Shown: piece by piece, positions 1-7,483 of the stretch
How the letters are laid out: each line of letters begins with the position of its first letter
How positions within the stretch are numbered: the stretch's first letter is position 1
The notes under the pieces: model-generated
What the model was told of the DNA's origin: nothing
What the model saw: only the letters and a program-made list of their open reading frames with translations
The model's database searches: none
Assembly: GCF_003601925.1 (NCBI RefSeq)
Contig: NZ_QZWH01000060.1
Location: forward strand, 1 to 64,000
Source of the DNA: Buttiauxella izardii
Lineage (GTDB): Bacteria; Pseudomonadota; Gammaproteobacteria; Enterobacterales; Enterobacteriaceae
Direction of reading: 5' to 3'
Length of the DNA stretch: 64,000 nucleotides
Program-made: the position numbers and the translations under genes

Positions 1-80
1 AACAAGGGGGATAATACAAGGTGGGGTTTTGTAGGGTGGATAAGCGTTAGTGTCGTCCACCGTTTACGCAGGATTAAACC

Positions 81-101
81 AGGGCTGCCATGCGCAGCCC
101 T
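81..101 (-). terminator. Rho-independent terminator of the YqjD-like gene
   Basis: A GC-rich inverted repeat with arms AGGGCTG and CAGCCCT lies just past the stop codon of the minus-strand gene at 107. The flanking A/T bases fit a simple terminator. Confidence 0.55.
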
Positions 102-106
102 TTGCG

Positions 107-355
107 TTATTTACGGCCCAACAAGAAGCCAAATACCACGCCAACAGCGGCTGCAATCGCTAAACCGGAAATCGGGTTGGTGGAAACCTGATCCCGAACA
201 TTATCTGTTGCGTCACGCACAGCATAACTGGCTTGCGACGCATATTTCCGAGCTGCACCTTTTAACTCTTCGCCAGGGTTGTTGGTCTGTTTGCCATACA
301 ATTCACGTGCGGTACCTGCGGCCTGGTTAAGTTTGTCTTCTGCTTTATCAAACAT
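107..355 (-). CDS. YqjD/ElaB-like (DUF883/CsbD-type) membrane-anchored stress protein
   Basis: An 82-residue protein. The charged, Ala-rich N-terminal half (about residues 1-60) resembles CsbD/DUF883 amphipathic helices. The C-terminus has one hydrophobic glycine-zipper segment (GLAIAAAVGVVFGFLLG, about residues 64-80) ending in RK, as in tail-anchored YqjD/ElaB proteins. Those family members are stationary-phase inner-membrane proteins that can associate with ribosomes; that role is inferred here. It is monocistronic with a terminator directly downstream. A good Shine-Dalgarno (GAGCTC region) precedes the ATG. Confidence 0.6.
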   Translation of the reverse strand: MFDKAEDKLNQAAGTARELYGKQTNNPGEELKGAARKYASQASYAVRDATDNVRDQVSTNPISGLAIAAAVGVVFGFLLGRK

Positions 356-554
356 GCTGAGCTCCTGAAACGTTAAATGTACAGATAAGTATAGTTAAGA
401 CGAGTCAGCAGGGAGATTATTAGGATTGTTTACCGAAGCCGTATATCCGGAAATATCACCCCAAAGCATGATTTTTTATTTTGTTTAAATATGCTTTTCT
501 GGTCGGGTTCCTGTATGGAACAGAATCTGTTTTATTTGCTTTGAGGTGGTAAAA

Positions 555-803
555 ATGAGGCTTTATTTTGCTACTGTTCTCATCTACATAATTGCTGTTC
601 CCGCATTTTCTCAATCGCTATCTCCAACAGTCAGGTCGTCTGATGAATTGGCTGACCCAAATGTGGGTATGCATGCGCAATCTGCAGAGCCCCCGGCGAT
701 AAAGATTATGAAAACTGACCGTGTGACAAAGTGTTACGATGTTTCTCCCACTGAGCGCCAGCCAGGTCTTAATTGCATTCCCGACGGCTCAACAGGGCGT
801 TAG
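555..803 (+). CDS. Small exported protein of unknown function
   Basis: An 82-residue protein read from the ATG at 555, which has GAGGTGG about 5-10 bases upstream. An in-frame GTG at 546 would overlap that ribosome-binding site. The N-terminus (MRLYFATVLIYIIAVPAFSQ) is a convincing signal peptide with probable cleavage after AFS or AFSQ. The mature part, about 62 residues, is polar, Pro/Ser-rich and has two cysteines (KCYD and LNCIPDG) that could form a disulfide. I do not recognise the family. It stands alone between genes on the other strand, so the function is unknown. Confidence 0.5.
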   Translation: MRLYFATVLIYIIAVPAFSQSLSPTVRSSDELADPNVGMHAQSAEPPAIKIMKTDRVTKCYDVSPTERQPGLNCIPDGSTGR

Positions 804-908
804 ATGCTAACGCTTTTCATACCCCGAGCCAGTCATCCTTAGGCTGGCTCTTTAACTAAACCCTTGTCACCCGTGCAGCAGCTCCCGCTGGGGGAACTGC
901 TGACAATA

Positions 909-1796
909 TTACTTGATAGGCATTTGCTCGAGGTCGGCAATTAGTGATGGACCCGTCGGTTTCCAGCCTAAACGCTGCTGGGTGAGGTCGCTTGAGGCCG
1001 ACATATCGTGTGTGATGAAGATGTTCATCCAGCCGAAATGCTCGGCGGCCTGGTGCGCAGTCAGGCGTTTTACCGGTAAATTCAGCACTCGTCCCAGCGT
1101 CTCGGCGATGGTTTTCATCGGGATGGCGGGCTCGGCCACTGCGTTATAACGGCTATTGGCGGCGTTTTTCTCTAGTGCCAACACATAGAGTCGCGCCGCA
1201 TCGCTGATATGCACCGCGGACCAGCAGTTCTCCCCTTCATCCACGTAAGCCGAGACGCCTTTCTGCAAAGCCAACTCGACTAGCGACGTGATCAAACCCT
1301 GCTTGACAGGGTCATGAACCTGCGACAAACGCACCACTGAGACACTGGCGCCGTGCTCGGCCGCCTTGATGCCACCCAGCTCGGAGGCTTTGCGCGGGTT
1401 AGGATGATCCGGGTTGAAGTTCTCCTCGCAGGCTAAGGTGTTCTGCCCAAGTGCGCCAAGCGCGACGCCAGAAGTGATAATCAGCGGGCGAGCTGAGCCT
1501 GCCAATTCGTGACCCAGCGCTTCAATCACCTGACTGTCACTTTCACAGTTGGCTAAAAACGTCGAGAAGTCGTGATTGAAGGCGGTGTGGATCACGCCGT
1601 CAGCCTGACTTGCACCGCGCCGCAAACTCTCCAGGTCATTAATATCGCCGAAATGGGCTTCGGCCCCCATAGCAGTGAGGTTCTGTGCGCCTCGCTCGCT
1701 GCGGGTTAAGCCCAGCACTTGGTGGCCCGCGGCGATAAGTTCGCGAGTGACGGCGGTGCCGATAAAACCGGTCGCGCCGGTGAGAAAAATACGCAT
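909..1796 (-). CDS. NAD(P)-dependent oxidoreductase of the extended/atypical SDR superfamily
   Basis: A 295-residue Rossmann-fold protein starting MRIFLTGATGFIGTAV. The glycine-rich GATGFIG dinucleotide motif is at residues 7-13, and the acidic GDINDL turn that follows is typical of epimerase-like SDRs. I see no clear YxxxK catalytic pair, so it is best called an atypical SDR; the substrate is unknown. It is divergent from the AraC-type gene at 1926. AraC/SDR divergent pairs are common and suggest that the regulator controls this gene in response to its substrate. Confidence 0.75.
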   Translation of the reverse strand: MRIFLTGATGFIGTAVTRELIAAGHQVLGLTRSERGAQNLTAMGAEAHFGDINDLESLRRGASQADGVIHTAFNHDFSTFLANCESDSQVIEALGHELAGSARPLIITSGVALGALGQNTLACEENFNPDHPNPRKASELGGIKAAEHGASVSVVRLSQVHDPVKQGLITSLVELALQKGVSAYVDEGENCWSAVHISDAARLYVLALEKNAANSRYNAVAEPAIPMKTIAETLGRVLNLPVKRLTAHQAAEHFGWMNIFITHDMSASSDLTQQRLGWKPTGPSLIADLEQMPIK

Positions 1797-1925
1797 GGTG
1801 AATTCGCCTCTGATTGGTCAGGACTTCAGCGTCCCGTGGCCTTTACTCTAGATTCTGATCGCTGGACGATCTATGCTGGAAAGTCGCTATTTTTCGTCTA
1901 ATCGTCCAACCCTGTGAGGCTCAAA

Positions 1926-2822
1926 ATGGATCCTTTGTCAGAATTGCTCGGTTTGCTCAAACCGCAGAGCTATGCCTCAGGTGGCGTGGCGATTGGCCGC
2001 GAGATGGCCATTCAATGGCCGGAGCATGCCGGAATTAAGTGTTATGCCGTGGTATCGGGGCATTGCTGGCTCTCAGTTGAGGGTATTGAGGGGCCGGTAA
2101 AGCTCAATGCGGGAGACTGTTACCTTCTGCCGCCGGGGCCGTCTTTTGTTATTGCCACCGACTTGCATGCCGCGCCGGTAAACTTCGCTATCCTGCGAGA
2201 GGCGAGGCTTTTAGACCAGGGTGTGCTGGGTGGCGGCGAAGAGGAGTGTTTTCTGGTGGGCGGCCATTTTGTGTTGACTGGGCATCACGCCGGTCTACTG
2301 CTCGGCTCCTTGCCGCCCGTGGTGCACATCCAGCAAGAAGCGGACAAAGCTGCCATGCGCTGGTCACTGGAGCGTATGGCGCAGGAGGTGCGCGAACCCC
2401 TGCCGGGCGGCAGCCTGATTGCCCAGCAGCTGGCTTATATGATGCTGATCCAGGCCCTGCGGCTGCATCTGCACGAGGCTAAAAAAAGCGGCGTCGGTTG
2501 GCTTTTTGCTTTAGCTGACAAGCAGTTAAGTACTGCACTGGCTTGTATGCACAATAACCCAGAGCAACGCTGGACTTTAGACAATCTGGCCACGCACGTC
2601 GGCATGTCTCGCTCGGCTTTCGCCAGGCATTTTAAGGATACCGTAGGCAGCGCACCCATTGAGTACCTGACGCACTGGCGGATGCTACTGGCCTGCGATC
2701 GTTTAAAAAACTCGGCAGATTCTATTGCGCGCATTGCCATTTCTCTTGGCTATGAATCTGAAAGCGCCTTTGGTAAAGCGTTTAAACGCGTTATCGGCTG
2801 CTCGCCGAGACAGCATCGATAA
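1926..2822 (+). CDS. AraC-family transcriptional regulator with N-terminal cupin domain
   Basis: A 298-residue protein from the ATG at 1926 (MDPLSELLG). GTGAGG just upstream acts as ribosome-binding site, and an in-frame GTG at 1914 overlaps it. Residues about 10-190 form a cupin-like ligand domain (GHCWLSVEG, LNAGDCYLLPPGPSF). Residues about 200-298 carry the two AraC helix-turn-helix motifs (WTLDNLATHVGMSRSAFARHF, then IARIAISLGYESESAFGKAF). It probably regulates the divergent SDR gene through the roughly 130-bp intergenic region. Confidence 0.8.
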   Translation: MDPLSELLGLLKPQSYASGGVAIGREMAIQWPEHAGIKCYAVVSGHCWLSVEGIEGPVKLNAGDCYLLPPGPSFVIATDLHAAPVNFAILREARLLDQGVLGGGEEECFLVGGHFVLTGHHAGLLLGSLPPVVHIQQEADKAAMRWSLERMAQEVREPLPGGSLIAQQLAYMMLIQALRLHLHEAKKSGVGWLFALADKQLSTALACMHNNPEQRWTLDNLATHVGMSRSAFARHFKDTVGSAPIEYLTHWRMLLACDRLKNSADSIARIAISLGYESESAFGKAFKRVIGCSPRQHR

Positions 2823-3035
2823 TCGTATTTATCACTCTTCCTGGGGGCTGATAAACGCGACATTTACGACGAGAGCGGGGTATCCAGAGACTATCTCCAT
2901 TGAGAAAAACCCCGTTCCGTATGCCGTCATCAGTTTTCATCGTCAGATTCATGATCGTTCAGATGGGACTGTAAAACATCCGCACTCCCGAGACGGACAT
3001 CTCAATTTAGCTACTACATTGTTAAAGCAAGTTTA

Positions 3036-3070
3036 AAATGTCACCTGTTTCTCCAAAGTTCAAATGTCAC
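3036..3070. repeat. Direct repeat of AAATGTCAC, possible insertion-sequence end
   Basis: AAATGTCAC occurs at 3036-3044 and again at 3062-3070, 26 bp apart. Tandem short repeats of this kind occur in the transposase-binding ends of IS21-like elements. No istA/istB reading frame is nearby, so at most a remnant end is left. The IS assignment is inference. Confidence 0.3.
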
Positions 3071-3395
3071 TTCTAAGTCAATCTATTTATACATAATCTT
3101 TACATCTTCACCCGGTGACACGGTGCTAATTGGCCTGTAATGTTCAATGTGTGGCATGCAAGCCGCCGGTGACTTAGGCATAAGTTGCTGATGGGTCGAA
3201 AAGAATCTCCGAGACTGCCTTGTGGGCAAACTTCTCATTGGCAGGGCCGATGGTGAGGGTTGAAGTTCGTTCTGGAAAGCTCGAAACGTGGGAACAATAC
3301 CGGTTACGTAAACCACGAACTGTCCAAGGTCAGGGCAGTCTAAATACACCAGGGATTAAATATCTGGGCGCCCAGATCATATCAGAGCTAAAGCG

Positions 3396-3500
3396 ATGAA
3401 TATTGATCTGAACATTGAGATAAAAGTGGATGCAGCTCGAGTAATTTGGTCCATTACCGGCCTGGTTACTTGCATTGCTAAGTGCCTCGGCTATCTCTAA
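3396..3500 (+). CDS. Possible 34-residue hydrophobic small protein
   Basis: ATG at 3396 opens a 34-codon frame ending at TAA 3498-3500. The product has an amphipathic start (MNIDLNIEIKVDAARVIW) and a hydrophobic tail (SITGLVTCIAKCLGYL). The ribosome-binding site (AGAGCTAAAG) is weak. It lies within the decayed patch next to the resolvase remnant, so it could be a genuine small membrane peptide of the lost element or chance. Confidence 0.25.
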   Translation: MNIDLNIEIKVDAARVIWSITGLVTCIAKCLGYL

Positions 3501-3553
3501 AAAAATCCTGGGTGGCCATATGACTGCCCAGGTACCAGCCCTCAAACCCCAAA

Positions 3554-4011
3554 AATGTCGGTGTCCGTGAAGATCGGATTTTTACCGATATAATGTCTGG
3601 GGCCACCGATGAACGGGAAGGGTTACAACGGCTGCTTGCCCGGGCCGAAAAAGATGATGTCATAATCTGCACTAACGTAATACCGCCGATATGATCAACA
3701 TCGTTGATGGGTGCTACAGAAAAGGTATTTCTATCCGCTTCCTTGAAAATGGTCTCAGTACCGAAGGGACAATGGGGAAAATGGTTATACAGATCCTGGC
3801 TGCGGTAGCCGAAGCAGAGCGTGAACGTATCCTGGAGCGGACTAACGATGGGCGAATTGCGGCAATGGCTGCCGGTGTCAAATTTGGGAGAAAACCGCAC
3901 CCAGCAACATCTTCGGTGTTGTCTCTCATAGAACAGGGGCTTTCAATCAAATCCATCCAGGATAAAACGGGTATATCTCGGGCCACTTATTTCAGGTTGA
4001 AAAAATCTTAG
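3554..4011 (+). pseudogene. Serine recombinase (resolvase/invertase) pseudogene
   Basis: Two frames together read as a serine resolvase. 3554-3673 encodes the catalytic-domain segment (RIFTDIMSGATDEREGLQRL, then RAEKDDVIICT). From 3676 a second frame continues RNTADMINIVDGCYRKGISI through the long E helix (AEAERERILERTNDGR) to a C-terminal helix-turn-helix (IEQGLSIKSIQDKTGISRAT). Compared with intact resolvases, about 16 bp coding for KLDRLA is missing at 3674-3675, which shifts the frame. The N-terminal strand with the catalytic serine (YARVS) is not found upstream in any frame. The protein is therefore inactive. It marks former mobile DNA about 0.9 kb from dif. Confidence 0.75.
3615..3622 (+). 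other. KOPS octamer (GGGNAGGG) pointing toward dif
   Basis: GGGAAGGG on the plus strand, left of dif, so it points rightward to dif as expected for an FtsK-orienting polar sequence. It lies inside the resolvase remnant, so chance cannot be excluded for this single copy. Confidence 0.4.
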
Positions 4012-4035
4012 TAACTAATCGCTTAACGAGGCTCT

Positions 4036-4413
4036 ATGGAAAGCTCAAATATTCAACTTAAAATTAAAATATATATACCTAATATTGAATATTGGTCAAA
4101 CAGTGAAAATGCTGTAGCAGCTAAAGAAAAAGACAGATCGTTTTGGGCAAGCCTGAAAAAGGAATTTGATGATGATAATTCTTGGGTTGGGCGTGTCAAA
4201 TCGGAAAGCGACGATAATCAGAAGTTGGAATTAGCTTTAAAATACATACCACTCCCGCAAGCGTTTAAAGAGTCTGCTATTGCATTAAGATCTTTGATTA
4301 AATCAAAAAAGAAAGACAGCGCTCCATATATTGATGAACTGTACTTCCTATATTGGCTAGCATCAATAAAATCATTTAGCGTGCCTTATTCTCAACTGCT
4401 TGGTGAACCTTAA
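4036..4413 (+). CDS. Hypothetical AT-rich protein of unknown function
   Basis: A 125-residue, charged protein (MESSNIQLKIKIYIPNIEYW) starting 24 bp after the resolvase remnant, with GAGG upstream of the ATG. Composition is clearly more AT-rich than the backbone, as expected of transferred DNA. No family is recognised; it looks mainly helical and soluble with many Lys/Glu/Ser residues. Its last 13 codons overlap the 3' end of the opposite-strand gene at 4376, which suggests that the reading frame runs across the insertion junction and may be truncated. Confidence 0.4.
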   Translation: MESSNIQLKIKIYIPNIEYWSNSENAVAAKEKDRSFWASLKKEFDDDNSWVGRVKSESDDNQKLELALKYIPLPQAFKESAIALRSLIKSKKKDSAPYIDELYFLYWLASIKSFSVPYSQLLGEP

Positions 4414-4723
4414 AAGCGAGGGTGCAACACGACCTTTTGCCTGCGGGCTGTTTGCACAGATAGAGAGAATGTTCATCTGCTGCATCGAATCCCATATCAC
4501 CCATAGTTTTGCCTTTGTTGCAAAATGCAGCCATAGCATCCATGAATTTTTTTGGGTCAGCTTTATACTCACCGAATGCAACAATAGAGTCGATGCCATA
4601 CTGGCTGGCCGGATGGTTATCACAATCTTTATTAATGCCCAGTGAATCGGCATTTGCTGAACATGCGAATGGCAGCAGGGTTAGACTTATCGCAGTAGTA
4701 ACAGTAACAAGCAATAGTTTCAT
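4376..4723 (-). CDS. Small exported cysteine-containing protein, unknown family
   Basis: A 115-residue protein with a clear Sec signal peptide (MKLLLVTVTTAISLTLLPFA, cleavage probably after SANA). The mature domain has five cysteines, including a CC pair near the C-terminus (RSCCTLAF), suggesting a disulfide-bonded periplasmic protein. A weak AGGA site lies about 11 bases before the ATG. It overlaps the convergent hypothetical gene by 38 bp. I do not recognise the family; the location immediately left of dif is the only contextual clue. Confidence 0.55.
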   Translation of the reverse strand: MKLLLVTVTTAISLTLLPFACSANADSLGINKDCDNHPASQYGIDSIVAFGEYKADPKKFMDAMAAFCNKGKTMGDMGFDAADEHSLYLCKQPAGKRSCCTLAFKVHQAVENKAR

Positions 4724-4835
4724 TTAAATCAGGTCCTAAAGAAAAACAACAGGACGACCCGAAGTGCAGATAAAAAGCCGCAAGACATTTCAGCCGTTAT
4801 GCGAACCAGGCGGCAGATGAACGAACATATTATGC

Positions 4836-4878
4836 AAGATAAGACCAACCACGAAATCACTGGATTCTGTCTTATCTT
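4836..4878. repeat. Perfect 10-bp inverted repeat beside dif
   Basis: AAGATAAGAC (4836-4845) and its exact complement GTCTTATCTT (4869-4878) flank a 23-bp spacer and end 5 bp before dif. The left arm is extended outward by a sequence resembling part of dif in reverse orientation. It is not followed by a T-run in either direction. Confidence 0.65.
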
Positions 4879-4883
4879 ACACT

Positions 4884-4911
4884 GGTGCGCATAATGTATA
4901 TTATGTTAAAT
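4884..4911 (+). other. dif: dif chromosome-dimer resolution site
   Basis: The 28 bases consist of an XerC half-site GGTGCGCATAA, a 6-bp central region TGTATA and an XerD half-site TTATGTTAAAT. This agrees with the E. coli dif sequence from memory at every position. XerC/XerD recombine the two dif copies of a chromosome dimer here at cell division, under FtsK control. The site fixes this window at the replication terminus. It lies in a non-coding gap between the exported protein gene and blc. Confidence 0.93.
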
Positions 4912-4971
4912 AGACTTAACCCCATCAAAGCCAGGCAATACCGTCCGATATTACCTGCCCTCAACTCAGTG

Positions 4972-5496
4972 TTACTGCTTCACCCAGACCAGTTGATCGA
5001 CCTTGAAGCCCAGGCTGCGCGCCGTGTTCAGGTAATCCTGTTTTACAGAATCCGGGATGGTTTTCGTTCTCGACAGAATCCACAAGTAGTCACGGTTCGG
5101 GCCACTCACTAGCGCGTATTGATAATCGTCATCCAACTTGATGACGTTATAGCCGCCGTAGAACGGTCCGAAGAATGACACTTTCAACGCAGCGGTCGTT
5201 GGTGCGCCAGTGAATGAAGCTTTTCCTTCGCTTTCATTCCACTTGTTTTTGATCGGATCATATCCGCGATTGAGCACGCTAATTGCGCCATCGCTGCGTT
5301 TGCCGTAGGTCGCGGTGACTTGCTCAAGGCCGCGCTCAAAACGGTTTTCGAGACGGGCAATCTCATACCACTTTCCAAGATAACGGCTGGCATCAAATCC
5401 TGTAATCGGCTTAACGCCTTTTGGTGGCGTGGGAGATTTACAAGCAACCAGCGTCAGTGCGACAGCAACTCCGGTGACAATTGGCCATATCTTCAT
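4972..5496 (-). CDS. blc: Outer-membrane lipocalin Blc
   Basis: A 174-residue lipoprotein. The start at 5496 (MKIWPIVTGV) places a lipobox LVAC with the acylated Cys at residue 19; upstream in-frame Met codons would lengthen the signal peptide abnormally. The lipocalin signature GKWYEIAR begins at residue 41. The conserved FERGLEQVTATY, FTGAPTTAALKVSFFGPFYGGY and SGPNRDYLWILSRT blocks match E. coli Blc (177 aa). The product is an outer-membrane lipocalin that binds fatty acids and lysophospholipids under envelope stress. It is divergent from the MerR-type gene, with palindromes between them. Confidence 0.92.
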   Translation of the reverse strand: MKIWPIVTGVAVALTLVACKSPTPPKGVKPITGFDASRYLGKWYEIARLENRFERGLEQVTATYGKRSDGAISVLNRGYDPIKNKWNESEGKASFTGAPTTAALKVSFFGPFYGGYNVIKLDDDYQYALVSGPNRDYLWILSRTKTIPDSVKQDYLNTARSLGFKVDQLVWVKQ

Positions 5497-5534
5497 GAGA
5501 ACTCCTTTCATCTTCACGACTGGAATTAAAGTGT

Positions 5535-5553
5535 AGTGCAAACATCCTGCACT
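5535..5553. promoter_or_regulatory. Inverted repeat in the blc/merR divergent promoter
   Basis: AGTGCA (5535-5540) and TGCACT (5548-5553) form a symmetric element between two divergent genes. It is a candidate regulator-binding site; which protein binds is not known. Confidence 0.35.
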
Positions 5554-5584
5554 TCATTCAAGCGGGTGATATTCGTAGTATATT

Positions 5585-5596
5585 GAGAATATTCTC
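5585..5596. promoter_or_regulatory. Palindrome just upstream of the MerR-family gene
   Basis: GAGAATATTCTC is a perfect 12-bp palindrome ending 18 bp before the MerR-family ATG. It may be an autoregulatory operator or overlap the promoter of that gene. Confidence 0.4.
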
Positions 5597-5614
5597 TGTT
5601 CTCAGGTGAGCCTT

Positions 5615-6343
5615 ATGCCCTACTCCATCGGTGAATTTGCCCGGCTTTGCGGAATAAACGCGACCACTTTGCGCGCCTGGCAGCGTCGTTATGGCCTGAT
5701 CAAACCGTTGCGTACCGATGGCGGGCACCGCCTTTATAGTGATGATGATGTCCAGCAGGCACTCAAAATTCTCGACTGGGTGAAAAAAGGTGTCCCCGTT
5801 AGCCAGGTAAAACCCTTGCTCGCACGCCCTGAATCAAGCCACACAAATAACTGGCTCAGTCTTCAGGAGAGCATGTTACAGCGGTTGAAAGAGGGAAAAA
5901 TCGAGGCACTACGCCAACAGATTTATGACGCGGGCCGCGAGTATCCGCGCCAGGAGATGGTCACTGAAGTCCTTCGCCCGCTGCGCAGCAAAGTCTCGGC
6001 CAATGTACCGGCGATAATGACTCTGCGAGAAATACTCGACGGTATCATCATTTCGTACACTTCATTTTGCCTCGAAGGCGATAAAAAAACGCCGGGAGAC
6101 AATTACTTAATCACCGGCTGGCATCTTACCGACCCATGTGAAATCTGGCTCGAAGCGCTCAAGCGTACCGGCCAGGGCCATCGCATCGACGTGCTTCCCG
6201 TGCCGCCTGCCATGCTGGCCCCAGAGATTTTCCCGGATCGAAAATGGCTGCTGGTGACCACGGGTAAACTCACCGCTGCGCGCAAAAATCAGATCGAACT
6301 CTGGCAGCAACAAGTCGCTTCGCTCGACGTCATTGCGCTCTAA
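5615..6343 (+). CDS. MerR-family regulator, MlrA/BluR type
   Basis: A 242-residue protein from ATG 5615 (MPYSIGEFARLCGINATTLR), with AGGTGAG upstream; the in-frame GTG at 5606 lies within that site. Residues 1-70 are a MerR winged helix with the MlrA/BluR hallmark RAWQRRYGLIKP and GGHRLYSDDDV. Residues about 80-242 resemble the cobalamin-binding-like domain of the CarH/LitR/MlrA group. I see no B12-ligating His motif (DxHxxG), so, like MlrA and BluR, it probably does not bind B12. E. coli relatives control curli/biofilm genes and blue-light responses. Its position between blc and the DUF523-DUF1722 gene suggests that it controls both. Confidence 0.8.
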   Translation: MPYSIGEFARLCGINATTLRAWQRRYGLIKPLRTDGGHRLYSDDDVQQALKILDWVKKGVPVSQVKPLLARPESSHTNNWLSLQESMLQRLKEGKIEALRQQIYDAGREYPRQEMVTEVLRPLRSKVSANVPAIMTLREILDGIIISYTSFCLEGDKKTPGDNYLITGWHLTDPCEIWLEALKRTGQGHRIDVLPVPPAMLAPEIFPDRKWLLVTTGKLTAARKNQIELWQQQVASLDVIAL

Positions 6344-6356
6344 AACCCTTTATCTA

Positions 6357-6388
6357 AACTTGTACAAACACTATTATTTGTCTAAGTT
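6357..6388. promoter_or_regulatory. 12-bp inverted repeat with TTGTACA core before the DUF523 gene
   Basis: AACTTGTACAAA (6357-6368) and TTTGTCTAAGTT (6377-6388) are inverted copies matching at 10 of 12 positions across an 8-bp spacer. The location, between the MerR-family gene and the next gene, and the dyad length suit a MerR-family operator. Confidence 0.45.
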
Positions 6389-6432
6389 TTAATGATGTGA
6401 TTACCACATTGTTTACAGCCGGGGTGAGATTC

Positions 6433-7392
6433 ATGAGCACAAAACCAGTCATTGGAATTAGCGGATGTTTAACCGGCTCCGCCGTCCGGTTTGATGGCGG
6501 CCATAAACGAATGGGCTTTGTGATGGACAACCTCGCTCAGTGGGTGACGTTTAAACCCATCTGCCCGGAAATGGCTATCGGCCTGCCCGTTCCGCGCCCT
6601 GCACTGCGCCTGGTTCAAACCACAGCCGGTGACATTCGGATGCGTTTTAGCCACGCACCTCATGATGATGTCACTGAGAAAATGGCGACATTCGCTGACG
6701 CCTTTCTCTCACAACAAGAAGGTTTGTCGGGATTTATCGTCTGCGCAAAATCGCCGAGTTGCGGCATGGAACGCGTGCGCCTTTATGATGAAAAAGGCAA
6801 TCGCGGACGCAAAGAAGGCGTGGGTCTGTTTACCGGGGCGTTGCTGGAGAAATTCCCCTGGCTTCCCGTTGAAGAAGATGGCCGCCTGCACGATGCAGTC
6901 CTACGTGAAAACTTTGTCGAGCGGGTTTTCGCCTTACATGAGTTGAACACTTTGCGGGCCAATGGTTTGACACGCCGCGCCCTGCTGGATTTCCACAGCC
7001 GTTACAAACTCCAGTTGTTGGCGCACCATCAGCCAGGCTATCGGGAAATCGGGCCTTTCGTCGCCTCGCTTCACGAATGGGAAAACCTTGATGCCTTCTT
7101 CGTGGAATACCGCGAAAAACTAATGGCGATCCTGAAAACGCCTGCGTCACGGAAAAATCACACCAATGTGCTGATGCATATCCAGGGTTACTTCCGTAAA
7201 CAGTTGAACACCCGCCAGCGTGGTGAGTTAAGCGATGTGATTCTGCATTATCGCGATGGATTGTTGCCGCTCCTCGCACCGCTGACACTTTTAAAGCATT
7301 ACCTCGGCGAGTACCCGGATCGCTACTTAATGACGCAGAACTACTTTTCTCCCTGCCCCGAAAACTTGTGCCTGCGCCTGTCGGTGAACTGA
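6433..7392 (+). CDS. DUF523-DUF1722 fusion protein (YbgA-like)
   Basis: A 319-residue protein from ATG 6433 (MSTKPVIGISGCLTG), preceded by GGGGTGAG; the in-frame ATG at 6397 has no such site. Residues about 5-155 are a DUF523 domain with cysteine motifs GCLTG (Cys12) and CAKSPSCGM, which look metal- or thiol-active. Residues about 185-315 are a DUF1722 domain as in E. coli YbgA (HELNTLRANGLTR, MHIQGYFRKQL). DUF1722 genes often neighbour DNA photolyase genes, and ybgA sits next to phr in E. coli. No photolyase follows here. The biochemical function is not established. Confidence 0.8.
   Translation: MSTKPVIGISGCLTGSAVRFDGGHKRMGFVMDNLAQWVTFKPICPEMAIGLPVPRPALRLVQTTAGDIRMRFSHAPHDDVTEKMATFADAFLSQQEGLSGFIVCAKSPSCGMERVRLYDEKGNRGRKEGVGLFTGALLEKFPWLPVEEDGRLHDAVLRENFVERVFALHELNTLRANGLTRRALLDFHSRYKLQLLAHHQPGYREIGPFVASLHEWENLDAFFVEYREKLMAILKTPASRKNHTNVLMHIQGYFRKQLNTRQRGELSDVILHYRDGLLPLLAPLTLLKHYLGEYPDRYLMTQNYFSPCPENLCLRLSVN
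7351..7358 (-). other. KOPS octamer pointing toward dif from the right
   Basis: CCCTGCCC on the plus strand equals GGGCAGGG on the minus strand, which points leftward to dif. This is the reverse of the copy at 3615, consistent with polarity switching at dif. It lies within the DUF523-DUF1722 coding sequence. Confidence 0.45.
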
Positions 7393-7410
7393 ATCGGTAT
7401 GTAAAAATGA

Positions 7411-7483
7411 GTGCGCTACGCGAATTCTGAACTTTTGGCAGACCCTTTTACCCGCTAAAATTCACGTAGCGCTTCGTTTTTTT
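7411..7483 (+). terminator. Long-stem terminator after the DUF523-DUF1722 gene
   Basis: A left arm GCGCTACGCGAATT and a right arm AATTCACGTAGCGC pair with one mismatch around a loop of about 34 bases. They are followed within a few bases by a run of seven T. The gene ends at 7392, so this is a plausible though long-looped intrinsic terminator. Confidence 0.6.

Larger units (their letters stand above)
2823..3553. other. Decayed accessory stretch without an intact gene
   Basis: About 730 bp between the AraC gene and the resolvase remnant hold no ORF with a recognisable family. The sequence looks like fragments of mobile DNA: a repeated 9-mer at 3036-3070 and a short possible ORF at 3396-3500. 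All longer frames lack a ribosome-binding site and family resemblance. Confidence 0.4.

Noticed and set aside
2823-4723. Interpretation of the dif-proximal patch as an intact prophage or integrative element
   Set aside because: No integrase, structural genes or defined att repeats are present; only a broken resolvase and orphan ORFs.
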